Shown here: positions 1 to 11,781 of the stretch, one piece after another
How positions within the stretch are numbered: the stretch's first letter is position 1
Layout: each line of letters begins with the position of its first letter
NCBI RefSeq assembly: GCF_003672135.1
Contig: NC_039514.1
Location: 8,421,787-8,485,786, forward strand
Direction of reading: 5' to 3'
DNA: 64,000 nucleotides
From: Ooceraea biroi
Lineage: Eukaryota > Arthropoda > Insecta > Hymenoptera > Formicidae
Program-made: the position numbers and the translations under genes
Notes under the pieces: model-generated
What the model saw: only the letters and a program-made list of their open reading frames with translations
Databases searched by the model: none
Told to the model about the DNA's origin: nothing

Positions 1-605
1 CACGAGTCTCGAAGAGAGCTTGTTGTGGCATGCGCCTTATCCGCAATCCACCAAGCTGTTGCAAGCAGTAACCGAGAAGAAGGTGGTACATGCAGTCCAG
101 CGAAGCGGATTACGAAACGGCATTCACTATCCGCGATCGATGATAATTCCACGACGTGTCATGTGCCTTTCGCCATCCGCGCGTTATTAGAGGAGTCCCC
201 AACAAATCCTACAAGACGGAGCTTCCTCGTGGTGCTGAATACCGATCGACGATCGTTTCGTCTCACTGCTCATTGCCTCGGAATTATTCTCATAAATTGT
301 CGCGATTCCGCGCGGCACTACGCGCCATAGGAGATCTATCTTTCTATTTGGATTAGGACGGAGCTTTCCTTTTCGCGGCGGCGATGTCGACCAGCAACGA
401 CAGCCGCAATGGCATTATCAACGACGCAAACGTGACAGTGATAAATCGGATTCTTCGCGCGATCATTGAGAGTCGAAACGACCGCTTGCGCTGTTACCTA
501 AAGGCGGAAGGCTTCATTATGCTGGAAGAAAGTCTGTGACGGTAGAGATAATAGCGATGCGTTTGCAATTTTCACGTCGCTTGTAACGATCATTATACTA
601 GGTAA
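1..605. other. Host DNA, no gene recognised
   Basis: This stretch runs from the window edge to the first mariner. Open frames reach only about 100 codons and their translations are rich in Arg, Ser, Cys and His, as expected from random translation. I see no repeat, RNA gene or splice-bounded exon that I could defend. Confidence 0.6.
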
Positions 606-607
606 TA

Positions 608-1849
608 TTAGGGGTGTGATTTAGTTTTGAGGGTTTTTTTTGCTCAAAAACGCATGTATTTAAATATGATAATGAATGAATACCTTAATCAAAATATTTT
701 CCTTCGTTTTCTATCACTTTTTCCCATCTTTCTGGCAAGAGATCGATTCCACCACGATAAAATCACTCTTCTTTTCAGTTGATCCATTCGTCGACGAATT
801 TTCGCACTTCTTCCAAATTATCAAAGTGTGTATCCTCTAAAGCGTGTTGCATCCACCGGAACAAATAATAATCGCATGGAGAATACGCGGGGTGCGGTAA
901 GACTTGCCATTCAAGCTCTAATAGTGTTTCTTTCACTGATAACGCAACGTCAGGTCGAGCGTTGTCACGAAGAAGAATCACTTTCCGTCGTTTACTCGCA
1001 ATTGGTGGTCGTTTTTGGTCCAATGCTTGCTTCAACTTGTACAATTGGTGTCGATAACGATCAGCCGTGACAGTCTCATGCGGATTTAACAGCTCATAGT
1101 ACACTATCCCACCAAATACGGAGCATTACTTTTGAACCGTCAATATTGCGTCTCGGAGTGGATGTTGATGGTTCGCCTGGATCCACCCATGATTTTCTGC
1201 GTTTCGGATTTTCAAAATAGATCCACTTTTCATCCCCAGTAACGATCCGAGACAAAAGACTCTTCTTTTTTTGCCTGGCGATCAACGAAATGCAAATGTT
1301 CAACCGGTTCGCAATGGCACTTTCCGATAATTCATGTCGAACCCATTTCCCTTCTTTCTGAATTTTTCCCATTTCATGTAAATGTTTCGTAACTGTTGTA
1401 CGATCAACATTTAATGCTCTGGCAAGTTCTGAAGTGGATTCTGTTGGATTTTCGTCCAAAATGCTTGCAAATCTGCATTTTTAAGTTTTCTTGGTTGTCC
1501 CGAGCGTTCTTTGTCCTTCACCACTTTTAAAGCGTCTAAACCAGTATTCACACGTCTTAATTGATTGGGCAGAATCACCATAAGTTTCCACAAGAATTCT
1601 ATAACCGTCAGCCGCAGTTTTCTTTTGATTAAAAAACAAAAGCAACGCATGTCGAAAACGCTGTTTCGGAAGTTGCATTTTTACGATGATATAAACACGA
1701 CTGTTATTGCATCTATTGCTATAATGCTACTAAATGTGATGGATAATGTCAAGACTGTAAGAAACAACAATTATCGGAAACAGCTATTGGAACAAACTGA
1801 CACTACAGCCATCTGTTGCAAAACCCTCAAAACTAAATCACACTCCTAA
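608..1849 (-). mobile_element. Mariner copy A1 (lineage A, mauritiana-like)
   Basis: This is a full-length element of 1242 bp. The left end reads TTAGGGGTGTGATTTAG and the right end is its inverted complement with one change (TTAGGAGTGTGATTTAG), so the terminal inverted repeat is about 30 bp. A TA lies directly outside each end (606-607 and 1850-1851), the target-site duplication of Tc1/mariner elements. The transposase remnant runs on the minus strand. A1 groups with A4: both keep the original 5' leader, from which A2 and A3 have lost 7 bp. Confidence 0.97.
685..1678 (-). pseudogene. Mariner transposase remnant, copy A1
   Basis: A DDE/D transposase would bind the element's terminal repeats and cut and paste it at TA. 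The start codon at 1676-1678 survives and is followed by an N-terminal HTH region (KQRFRHALLLFFNQKK). The frame then breaks three times. An 11-bp gap after the FKSG motif and an 11-bp gap after WWD are shared with all other A copies; a further 1-bp loss near 1455-1461 is private to A1. The first catalytic Asp (TGDEKW) and the second (RDNARP) are visible. The third is in SPCDYYLF, where four residues of the usual SPDLAPSDY loop are missing. Two in-frame TGA codons precede the last 25 or so codons. It is certainly non-functional. The closest family I recognise is Mos1-like (mauritiana). Confidence 0.95.
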
Positions 1850-3401
1850 TATAATGCCGTTGTGAGATTATTATTAAGTTAAAATGCAAATAAGTTACCT
1901 TGGTCTTAAAAGATAATTCTCTTCATCCTCATCATTTCTACATGGTAGATTGTTTGAAAAGATAACGACACAGAGATTTTACCCTAACGGAAGTGTAATG
2001 TGATTAATTAGAGTTAATTAGACACTAGTCATATGTATACAATAAAAACTAACGAGACGCAATTTTCCATTTATCTCAAACGAGTCGGATTTTGTCGCAA
2101 AGATTAGAATTATCGCCAATTAACACTGGTCCAAATTTCTAGATGAAATCCAGCAAATTATATTCTACATTATACGATGCATTCATGATGCTATGTATAA
2201 TTGTAATACAGTTACAAGCTCATTACAACGTTTCCGTTTCTGCTATCCGCTATGGCGCTATGCGATACTCGAAAAGTTTTCAAAAGCTTCGCGCGTCGTG
2301 ATGAAAATATTTCAAATAGCAAGTTTTAGTACCGAGCCTTGACTTAGATTCCAGATTTGTCGCGTGCTGCACAAACCGGTGTTCACTGACGTAGAACGAA
2401 AAGAAGACTCGATTCGATGCATGGCCTCCATAACTCGTAATATCGCCGATGACGAGCCTCGCATACCGGCTGCTTGTAAAACGGGCAGCTTAGTTTCGCA
2501 AGCGCCGCGTGTTTAATGAGATGCGTCGGGAAACCTTCAACAATTCATATAAATTCTCATATATGAGGGAATGAGATTTTTTTACACATAAAAAGATTAC
2601 TATTAAGATTTCAGCGACAATCCCGCTGAAGAGCTCTTGCTTCTTCTACGCGAACATCCCATATCGCACGCGAATTGTAATCCCAACTTACGTTCTGTTC
2701 GAAGCCACGAGGCGACATTATGCAAGAGTGGTCGGCAGAGAGTCGCCTCTGCAATTGAAATTCCGTCATCTGAACGGTGAGCGGAATCGCGATTTCTTTG
2801 ATCGCATAACTTCGTTGGACATTGTTTAAAAAACGCTGCTAAATATCGGATACGTGCGTAAGACCGGTCGACCGCAAAAGACGATTGCGCCATTTGTTTC
2901 TTCGAACAGTTTCGGAACGCACCGAGATTTCACAGTGAATGGTCATTGCAGCTACTCGATTATGTATAACGCGCACAAAGGAATAAGATCTGAATAAAGG
3001 AATAAAGAATCAACAATTTACCGTTGATACTTACAGAAGACTATAAGAAAAAGAAATTTCTAGCGATATTGTACTCTTGCTAATATTGTATATTAAATAT
3101 TAAAAGATATAAGTACGAATGTATAGTTTACTGTTTTGATTTTCTTCTTAACGACCGATAAACGATACTATTCGTGTACTGACGAAATTTTTCATGTGCT
3201 GGATTTTCCTTGACAGAAATTAGTTCATTGACCACACTGTAAGACCGAATAACTAGTAGACCGAACGCATAATAAAACACTATATTAGCAGAGACTCTAT
3301 TTGTCATGTCAAAAAGCAACCGAGAGGGTTAACGAGGCGAGAAGGGAAGGGAACCGAGAAGTCACGACGTCGAGAACCGATGAAAGGAAGGAATTTGGTG
3401 A

Positions 3402-3659
3402 ATGGGAGTGCCGCGCGACTCGTTTTCCACTACAATGACATACGTTGCGGTGTATGCGATCACGCATGCACCGGGGGAACGAGAATTCCTCGAGATCGTG
3501 GCCGATAGGTACGACAATCACGTTTCCAAGGTAATCGAAGAAGATGCACGCCGATTCGCGAGGACGCGGCTAGCGTTGGCAACGTGCGCGATTTCGCAAG
3601 CAATTGACTACGGAGATGTAGACTATTCATCGAATCATCGAATGCATTATGAGGCCTGA
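3402..3659 (+). CDS. Weak candidate small ORF or exon
   Basis: I do not recognise this 85-codon frame. It is listed because its composition (Glu, Asp, Ala, Val, Ile, with stretches such as EREFLEIVADRYD and VIEEDARRFA) is more protein-like than the Arg/Ser/Cys-rich translations around it. It begins with an ATG in an acceptable context (GTGAATGG). A possible splice donor, AAG followed by GTAATC, lies at about 3528-3536 inside the frame, so the coding part could end there. There is no signal peptide, membrane segment or known motif, and no neighbouring exon to support it. It may well be a chance open frame. Confidence 0.18.
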   Translation: MGVPRDSFSTTMTYVAVYAITHAPGEREFLEIVADRYDNHVSKVIEEDARRFARTRLALATCAISQAIDYGDVDYSSNHRMHYEA

Positions 3660-4544
3660 CATCATTCTTTCGAAAGAGACAAGCCTCTTCTTCGCTCCCG
3701 ATGGGCAGCCAAATATGCCACCTACGCGGTTTGAAGATTTCCTTAACTTAATATCGCTTGAGATTTACAAAGTTCAAAGCTATAGTAATGAAAGAGTATA
3801 TTATAATTAAACATAGACATTTTACAAGATAAAAATATATCTTGATACTCGTTCGAAAATTATTTCTGAGAACATTTTGACGAGAGATTCGCAATAATTA
3901 TCGTCCTCGCGAAATACACCCGCGAAAAGCAAAGCGGTCACACTTTGCAATAAATAGTACTTTTAATCGCGCGTGGTGAAATCGTCATCCGCGGACAAGT
4001 GCATAGCTTCGGGTTTTTACGATGTCTCCAAAATCTGACTCTTTTATCCAAGGACTAAAGGATCTTGCAATTAGCACGACTCCAGCGAGAGAGAAAAAAA
4101 GCGAAAAGAAAAAAAAACGAAGCACATGCTGGTTCGATGCGAAATCCAAAGTTATCCGGCGCGGATTCGCGATAGGAAACAAACGCGGGAAAGGAAGAGA
4201 GTGGATGTCCTTGAAGCATGGTAGTTAACTGCCACCATCAGCGAGAACGAAGCATTACCTATCCCATCGAAGGCGAGGATGTGCAGAGAGGTGCGTGCAC
4301 GCGCCTCCTTCAAGCGCGAACACGAAGAGAAGTCGCGATCGGAACGACACGGAGCATCGTCCCGACATCAAAGAATTAATCGCATCATTCTTAAATTTAT
4401 TAAATCTTGCAATATGTAAAAATATGTAAAAAATAAAAAGAAATAAAATATGTAAAATGTGTGTCAAAATATTTTGTATTCTTATAAATAAAAATTTGAA
4501 AGACGTGCGAAATCTTGGATTTGAAAAACTCATATTCATCATTT

Positions 4545-4665
4545 CCGAAACATTATATTTTAAATATCACATTATATTTATATAATTTAAATACAATTTA
4601 TTAATTATTAAATATAATTTAAATACATTATATTTATATTTTAAATACCACAAATTTGGTCGAAA
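4545..4665. repeat. AT-rich imperfect repeat
   Basis: This low-complexity tract is built of variants of TATATTTATAT and TTTAAATACA, with several near-direct copies of TATAATTTAAATACA. It is a slippage-prone host sequence with no sign of an element boundary. Confidence 0.6.
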
Positions 4666-5711
4666 TCTTGAATTTTATTTTTCTTTGATGCGTTAAAATC
4701 ATATCAATTTAAACGTGTCTAAAGGATATAGAAATACCTATATGAAAGAAGAAAGAAAAATGAGAAGTGGTTCCAAGGCCCATCGGTACGCCCACGGGCG
4801 AGGACGCAATTACGGCTTAACATACGATTTAATTCGTCGTCGTTTTGCTCGGGGTTGTTCGCGCGTGCAGGGCCAAGTGGCCGAAAACTGGTTACGCGCC
4901 AGTCGAAGGTACTTTCGACCGAACCGAGGGGCCGGGATGCTGGAACTGGACCGACATTTAAAGGGCCGTATTCGCGCTCACACGACCGTTGATCACGCAG
5001 CACACACGTACACGCCGTCTCAACAAAGGCAGTTTATGCAAATTCCTTACGCGAACGCACTGGGCCTGTCGTTACACTGTGTTGCGATGCTCGTATTTCG
5101 GCCAAAATATCGCCAGCTGCACCACTTTGATTCTATGTTTATACTGCTCGCACGTAATTAAATGTCTCGTTCCGAGCCCGAGCATTCTTTTGTATTTCGC
5201 TCATAATTGCACGATAAACGTTAAAACAAGTTCCGCAAGATCTCTCTCCTCTCGACAACGCCATTAAATTATTGCCAATAACAATAATCATATTTTCACA
5301 AATTTATGAAGTTCATTATACCACATTTTCCAATCTTGAATGTTTGGATAACCTGGATAACAAATAATCGCTAAAGCTATAAATTGTAAAATTAAATGCC
5401 ACTAAAAAGTAGAAGCTACTTAAAATAGAAAAGAATAAAATTTTACAAAAATTTTTCTGACGTGTAAAATATTTATTGCCGACCGTTTATGGTTTACGAG
5501 TAATCAATGTTGCGCGATAATCTCGTAAATAAAATCCAAATCAAAATTACCCGAGAAGTACTTCGGAAGTCAGTAAAATTCTTGTCTCACTATAAAACGT
5601 GCTCTTCCATACCTTTCTCGTCTTTCCTTCTTCGAGCAACGAGCCCTTCTGATTGCTCAGCGCTTTGGAGATTGCCAAGACCCTTACCAAAAGATGCATT
5701 CGAAGACACCG

Positions 5712-5743
5712 CTCCCTTCCCTTCCCTTCCTTTCCCTTCCCTC
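5712..5743. repeat. (TCCCT)n microsatellite in a pyrimidine tract
   Basis: Repeated CCCTT/TCCCT units sit within a longer CT-rich strand that continues to about 5850. Such homopyrimidine runs are frequent in introns and upstream regions. No coding meaning is inferred. Confidence 0.8.
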
Positions 5744-8700
5744 GTTCCCACCCTCTTCTCAGAGTGTTCTGCAAACTTTCTTCTCTTTTTACCCTTATTT
5801 CTTCTTCTCTTCTTCCGTCATCATTTTCTCTTGCCTCTTTATCCTATTCGCTCATCTCTGAGCGATTCCTCATTCGTCACGAACAGGTGCGGCTCCTGAT
5901 AGATGAAATGTCGTTTTCTTCGATACGAGGTTTTACACACAAAATAAACGTAGACAAATGGAATCGCCGCCATCGGAAGTCATGCATGCCCCATGCATTT
6001 AATAACCGCATGTGTATCGAATTTCAGCTGCAAACTTTCGGTGTCGCTTTCCGGAGATGCGTCGCCTTGGAAAATAATTTTCCAGGATATGCATGGAAAT
6101 GTGCTACAGACGAGTTCTTTTTTTCTATTTTCAGCGACAATAAACGTTCAATCGTGGATTATTACATTAAAAGAGCGCTTATGACGCCTTGTATGTATGG
6201 CAATCTGGCTACCAAGTTATACGTTCGTGCTCATAAATGTGCATACGTAATACAATCGTTGTTAAAAGAGACTGGCGCCTTTAACGAGCATGCTTTTTAC
6301 GTCCTCAAGAAGGATCTTGTGTAAAGCTTACGAAGGATCGCGACGACGACCTTGCTGACGTCTGCCTTAAGGGCCGAACGGTCCTTAGTCATCGTTCAGG
6401 TATGCCAGTTAATGCCTATCTTACGCTGCCGTATCCTCCTATCGTAAGCGAGTCGGAAGAAATAATGCATTTGTGTCCGAAGAGAATTGTCGCGTTACCC
6501 GAAATGCATTCTTAGGCTATATCTTCAGTAAACGATTTATCGGCTTGCCAATATCGATTGTCACTATTTTTCTTAAGCACTTGCAGACAGTATGCGAAAT
6601 CCCCCGGCGAGTTTTAGTAAAAGCCATGTGACGCCACGTAGCTTAAAACCTCCTAAACCGGCTTATGCAATCTACATTAAGATAAACAATTGCGGTGAGG
6701 TCCAAGAAAGTAATATTCTATGCCAAAACATTTTTAAATAATTAACTTTCGAAAAATTCCCTTCTATTATGATATCAAAGGAATTTTAGATAAAATATCT
6801 TATTTTCCCATATTTCTTTCTCGCTTGAGCCATTAAGCACTAACACGCAACCGGACAGTAAAAGCACTTGAATCACAAATTTTTCTAAACTATAATCATT
6901 TTTATCGAACTACGGCTTAGGGATTCTAAATTCCTGAAGGACGCTCGTAAAGACCGTACGTGGACCGAAAGTGGAGGAGGATTATACATTGCAGGTCAAT
7001 GCACCTGGCCAGTTTTCGAAATAGCTTGAAGCGCACGCCTGTGACACGCGGTCTCTGCCTCGCTCTTTTGCAGTCTATGCGAGATGTCCCTTTTCGTCTC
7101 TTCGCAGAATCCAGAATATCGTCGAACATTCGCAGACCGTCTCTTGACCAGGCGCCAAATCGTCCACTTTATATTTATGCACCGACATACGGGAATACGT
7201 ATAGGGCGATTCTATAAACGTGGCGCGCGCTCCTTAAATGCGTCCGGTATAAATAAACGTCTCAAGATAAGATGCACTTAAGTCCGGGAATTCGGACGAA
7301 ATTAGAAAGACGAGAAAATTGTTATTGAAGGAAATTTCCAACGTTTCTCATAATCACGCGATTGTTGAACCAAAAGTGATTGAAACAGTAAAGAGCAGTA
7401 AAATCATCAAAAAATATGCGGCCCAAGCAATTTCTATTGTAACGAAAAAAAGGTAATTATATCAAGACACGCGATAGAAGAGATACGATTAATGCGTTGA
7501 TAATGCTACCATCTTTCCTTCATCAACGGGCGTTGAATTACTCCTGTATCATTTCCCATACCATTTTCTGGAATCTTGCCGAATGCGTTTAACTTGGATT
7601 ATTGAGGACACTATGTAAAACTAGTTAGACGTCATGCACGTAACTGATATGAGTCATTTGTCACAATAGCGTACAAATGTTGGCGAACTCGCGAGTTTCG
7701 CTTTTCGTTCGTGCCGCCGTGCAGTTCTCTGAAGCGCTTGACCAACTTCCGCGTCGTAAACGCCATACGAAGACTACCAACTAAATTTACCGCTCGTTCC
7801 GAGGAAATTTCTACGTTGGGTGGGTTCTCACTCGCGAGCTACACTTGACTGAGATACGTCAAGTAAACTTCTCGAGCGAACTATTCGCAACTTCCTCAGT
7901 TCCTCACCGCGCCATATGGGAAGCACAATGCGGAAAGCGATACGTGAAAGTGACTACACAGATGTAAAACATATTGTGCCAGAAAATCTCCGTTTGTCTT
8001 TTAGTGAAAGAGTTTAGATATTTTTTTGGTGATTATAATTAATTACAGATTGTTACTGGAACGTATGGATTGGTAACTGCTCTTCATCGTATGTATCGCA
8101 TACTAGCTAAAAACAAATGCGACACAATGCACATTATTCAGTAGGCTCTCGTGAGACTGAGTGGACGATGGAAAGACCCGGGAAGTTCGAGATACGCGAA
8201 CGCGAGACAAATGTGACCAAGAATTTGTAAAAATTCCTCGATAAACGCGCGACGAGACGATCGCAAAGTCGGGGCTGAAAGTCCAATCTCGTCGAAGCGG
8301 AATAATTAGCTGTGAATATGTCTACGAGTTGCATTACGATCCACCAAAAGTTAATTTAATTTCAACAAAGATTGCAATTTCTATTATACACCTAAAGAAA
8401 CTCGATGATAAAAAGAAATAATGAATTTTCTCGGAATCGTAAGATCAAAGTAACTGCAAAATTGCAAAACGGACAATGGATTGTAAAACGAAACCGGTTG
8501 TGAAATAGAAAGTGGTAAAGTCAGTTAGTCCGGCCAATTACGATTAACGTTAACCAACATCGGTAGCGCACCGGTCTCCTCGGTGTCGATGCACTCGCGG
8601 TGGATGCATGAAACACTCACCAGCTCCAGCTGCAGCTTGCGCACATCGTAATACCCCTTGTAATACTTGAACCACATTTCTCATCGATCACTGCGTGCTA

Positions 8701-10481
8701 TCGGACGAGCAGACGCATCGCACGTTTGCGTTCAACGAGCTGGTAACTTCTCTCAAGGTCACTCTCGCGAGGCAAATCGTCCCTCAAATAGTCGTTACTG
8801 TCCGGAGAACGTCTTGGAACGCGGTGGCACTTGGTACTCCATCGACAGCGAACTGCTACTTCCGTGCCTTTCGCGATGCGATGCGCGTTGCATCACGGCT
8901 GATCCGATGAAAGAGTGCACTGTTCCGCTCGGCGATCCGCGTCCGTATCACGGTGCGGGGACGAAGATAAATATATGGAGCGTGAGACACGGCAAGCGAG
9001 ACGAATGCAGAGAGAGAGGAAAAAAGAGATAGAGATAGAAAGGGGGTGATACGGAGGGATGGTAGCGGACAGGGAAGAGCGGCGTGATACGATGCACTCG
9101 AGGACCTTTGAGAGACTGTACGCCTCGGCACGGCCAAGAGGCCAAGTATAGACGAGCGTGCATCGTGTAGGTGAACATTAACGTGTGCACACACGAGTCT
9201 GAGACTGTATGCAGGCATCTACCCGTACGTGTGTGTGTGCGAGCTCGCTCGCGGGCCACTAAACTTAATTAGTCGTCCCATCGTTAGGACCCCCTCCTTT
9301 TTTCTGAAGCATGTGTGATTTCGCAGTACTAGACGGCAGTTCTTTGTATCGTGCGAGTTGAGAGTATCTTAAAAAAGCACGATGGGGAAGACACGAAAGA
9401 AAAGACTTTCTACATGTCGCTTGAGAAGTGGATCCGTATGCGCGCTGCTTTATGAAAAGCGTATGGAAGTTTGCACGGTTTAGAACTAGTTCCACATGAT
9501 GAGAGATCAAAGATCAGCATGAAGATGGAAAAATATAAAAATGGTACTTGTCGAAATGGAGGATCTACGAAAATCAATAAGCGTGAGCGCGCGTAATGCG
9601 TAACGACGTGTTATGTAAGAACTTAGAAAAATTAGTATCTGTTGAATGACTGCGGGTACAAAGAAATAGCACAGTCCTATTAGTAATAATTAGCTCGTTT
9701 CATTAAAATCTGATAAATGTATCTAATGGAATCGGTGAACATACAATGACAATTCGTTAATTTAGTTTTGACGAGTGACAAACGAGTTCTGACTAAAAGA
9801 TAAAATTGTGTCGAGACAAACGACATTCCGCAATGTAACTTTACAAAAATGATTCATTTCGATTCTGTCAAGATATGTGATAAAGATAATCATGTGATGT
9901 AGTCTTAAAAAGTAATATTAAAACATTTATGTAATACGAATACCGTATGTTTTGCCATGCATATACAATGACTAATGATTTAAGACATGAAGAAGCGAAA
10001 AGATGTTTCTGCGCTAATTTTCACGTATCTTAATTCTGCATGACACAACTTGGAAAAATAAGTCTCGTATACATGCATCTGATACTCAACGACATGCATC
10101 GTTCTCATTGCTACAAGTTTCTCGGCAGAGGAATAGCGCGGAGTACATCTTCTCATTATCATCTTGTTATTATAAATGAGCGCTTTGATTTCCATAAGCT
10201 ATCGATAGCGCGGACTTCTCGTGGAGAGTAGCGGAGTTATATAAATAGCGCGTTGTAAACGATGCCGCGAAAATAAAACGCGACTCAGTGCAATGTACGA
10301 TAATTTTTATCGCTTCTTAAGAAAGAGAGCAACACGGTTACTATAGGTGTATATTAAAAAGTGTGTCTCACACACTTCTGCTCACTTGTTTCTGCTAATT
10401 AGAGTAGATCCAAAACCAAACACAAAATTAATTTTAAATAACAGATAATTTTAAATGTCTAAATTTTAAAGCATTCAAATA

Positions 10482-11779
10482 TTGGGTTGGCCAAAAAGTA
10501 ATTGCGTTTTTTTCCAATAGATGGACATACATGTCTTGAAATGTAACTAACTTCATTCTAAACCGCAAATTCATTATGTAGGTTAACAACTCACGGTTCA
10601 AGCTTGTTTTAGAAAAAGAAACTACACGATTTCGTTAACAATTGTTTCTTTGCCGTCGATTTCAAAATGGAAAATCAAAAAGAACATTTTCCTCATATTT
10701 TGTTTTATTACTTTCGAAAAGGGAAAAACGCTGTGCAAGCTCATCAAAAGTTATCTGATGTATATGGCGAAGATGCTTTAAAGCTGCGGCAGTGTCAAAA
10801 TTGGTTTACTAAATTTCGATCTGCAGATTTTAATGTGAAAGATGCACCACGCTCAGGAAGGCCAATCGAAATTGATGATGACAAAATAAAGGCACTGATC
10901 GATTCCAATCGATCATTAACGACACGAGAGATTGCTGAGAATCTTAACATATCGAAATCGAGTGTTGAAAACCATTTAAAACGACTTGGATACATTAGTA
11001 AGCTCGATATTTGGGTAGCACATGAGCTCAAAGAAATTCATCTCACTAAGCGTATTGACATCTGCGATTCTCTTTTGAAACGTGAGGAAAATGATCCATT
11101 TTTGAAACGTATGATAACAGGCGACGAAAAATCGATCGTCTACAACAACGTCAAACGAAAAAGATGGTGGAGCAAGCGTGATGAACCTGCTGAAAGCACT
11201 TGAAAAGCAGATATTCACCAAAGAAAGATTATGCTGTCAGTCTGGTGAGACTTTAAAGGTATTGTGTATTTTGAGCCGCTTGCAAGAAATCGAACCATTA
11301 ATTCAGACGTATACTGTCGTCAACTGGATAAATTAAATGATGCCATCAAACAGAAACGTCGAGAATTGGTGAATCGCAAAGGTGTTGTGTTTCACCATGA
11401 TAACGCTAGACCACGTACAAGTTTGGTCACTCGTGAAAAATTGTTGCAGCTTGGATGGGATGTGTTACCATGATGTTACCACATCCACCATATTCGCCAG
11501 ACCTGGCACCATCAGATTACCATTCGTTTCGTTCTTTGCAAAACGCCTTGAATGGTAAAACCTTTACTGCTGATGAGGATATGAAATCGTTGTTGGAATT
11601 GTTTTTTGCTGAAAAAGATAAGAACTTTTTTGAGCGCGGAATCATGAAGTTGCCTGAAAAATGGCAAAAGATAATCAAACAAAATGGACAATATATTGTT
11701 TAATAAAGTTTTTGTTTCCCATGAAAAATTCGCATTTTATTTATATAAAAAAAACGCAATTACTTTTTGGCCAACCCAA
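10482..11779 (+). mobile_element. Mariner copy B1 (lineage B)
   Basis: This is a full-length element of 1298 bp with ends TTGGGTTGGCCAAAAAGT and its inverted complement. TA lies outside each end (10480-10481 and 11780-11781). The transposase remnant lies on the plus strand. B1 differs from B2 (41061-42359) at roughly 20 positions by eye. The two have unrelated flanks, so they are separate insertions rather than a segmental duplication. Confidence 0.97.
10667..11703 (+). pseudogene. Mariner transposase remnant, copy B1
   Basis: The start codon follows GATTTCAAA, and the N-terminus reads ENQKEHFPHILFYYFRKGKN, the paired-like HTH start typical of mariners. The conserved block GDFNVKDAPRSGRP is present as ADFNVKDAPRSGRP. 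The first catalytic Asp is in TGDEKS, where family members have W after K, an extra change in B1. The frame is stopped by TGA at 11201-11203 after EPAEST, and again by a private TGA that replaces the second W of WWD. A TGA and an 11-bp tandem duplication (TGATGTTACCA) interrupt the frame near 11471 and are shared with B2. The second and third Asp are in HDNARPR and APSDYHSF; without the duplication they are 34 residues apart. The natural stop is TAA at 11701-11703, overlapping an AATAAA. Confidence 0.95.
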
Positions 11780-11781
11780 TA

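Larger units (their letters stand above)
1852..10479. other. Host DNA, no gene recognised (8.6 kb)
   Basis: The stretch mixes AT-rich parts (around 4380-4680, 5280-5470) with GC-richer parts. It holds an AT-rich stutter at about 4545-4665, a pyrimidine tract at about 5590-5850, purine-rich DNA at about 9000-9060 and a TG run near 9230. One frame at 3402-3659 is listed separately. The longest frame, about 220 codons at 5653-6324, begins inside the CT-rich tract and has no recognisable domain, so I treat it as chance. No transposon ends were found here. Confidence 0.55.

Noticed and set aside
963..1205. An antisense open frame of 80-138 codons recurs opposite the transposase in all four A copies (for example 15428-15844).
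   Set aside because: It is present in all copies only because the copies are nearly identical DNA. It mirrors the transposase coding strand and has no domain or start-site support.
5653..6324. A 223-codon frame, among the longest outside the transposons.
   Set aside because: Its first third is a translated CT-rich microsatellite tract, the rest is Cys/His/Tyr/Phe-rich with no domain, and no splice or start signal supports it.
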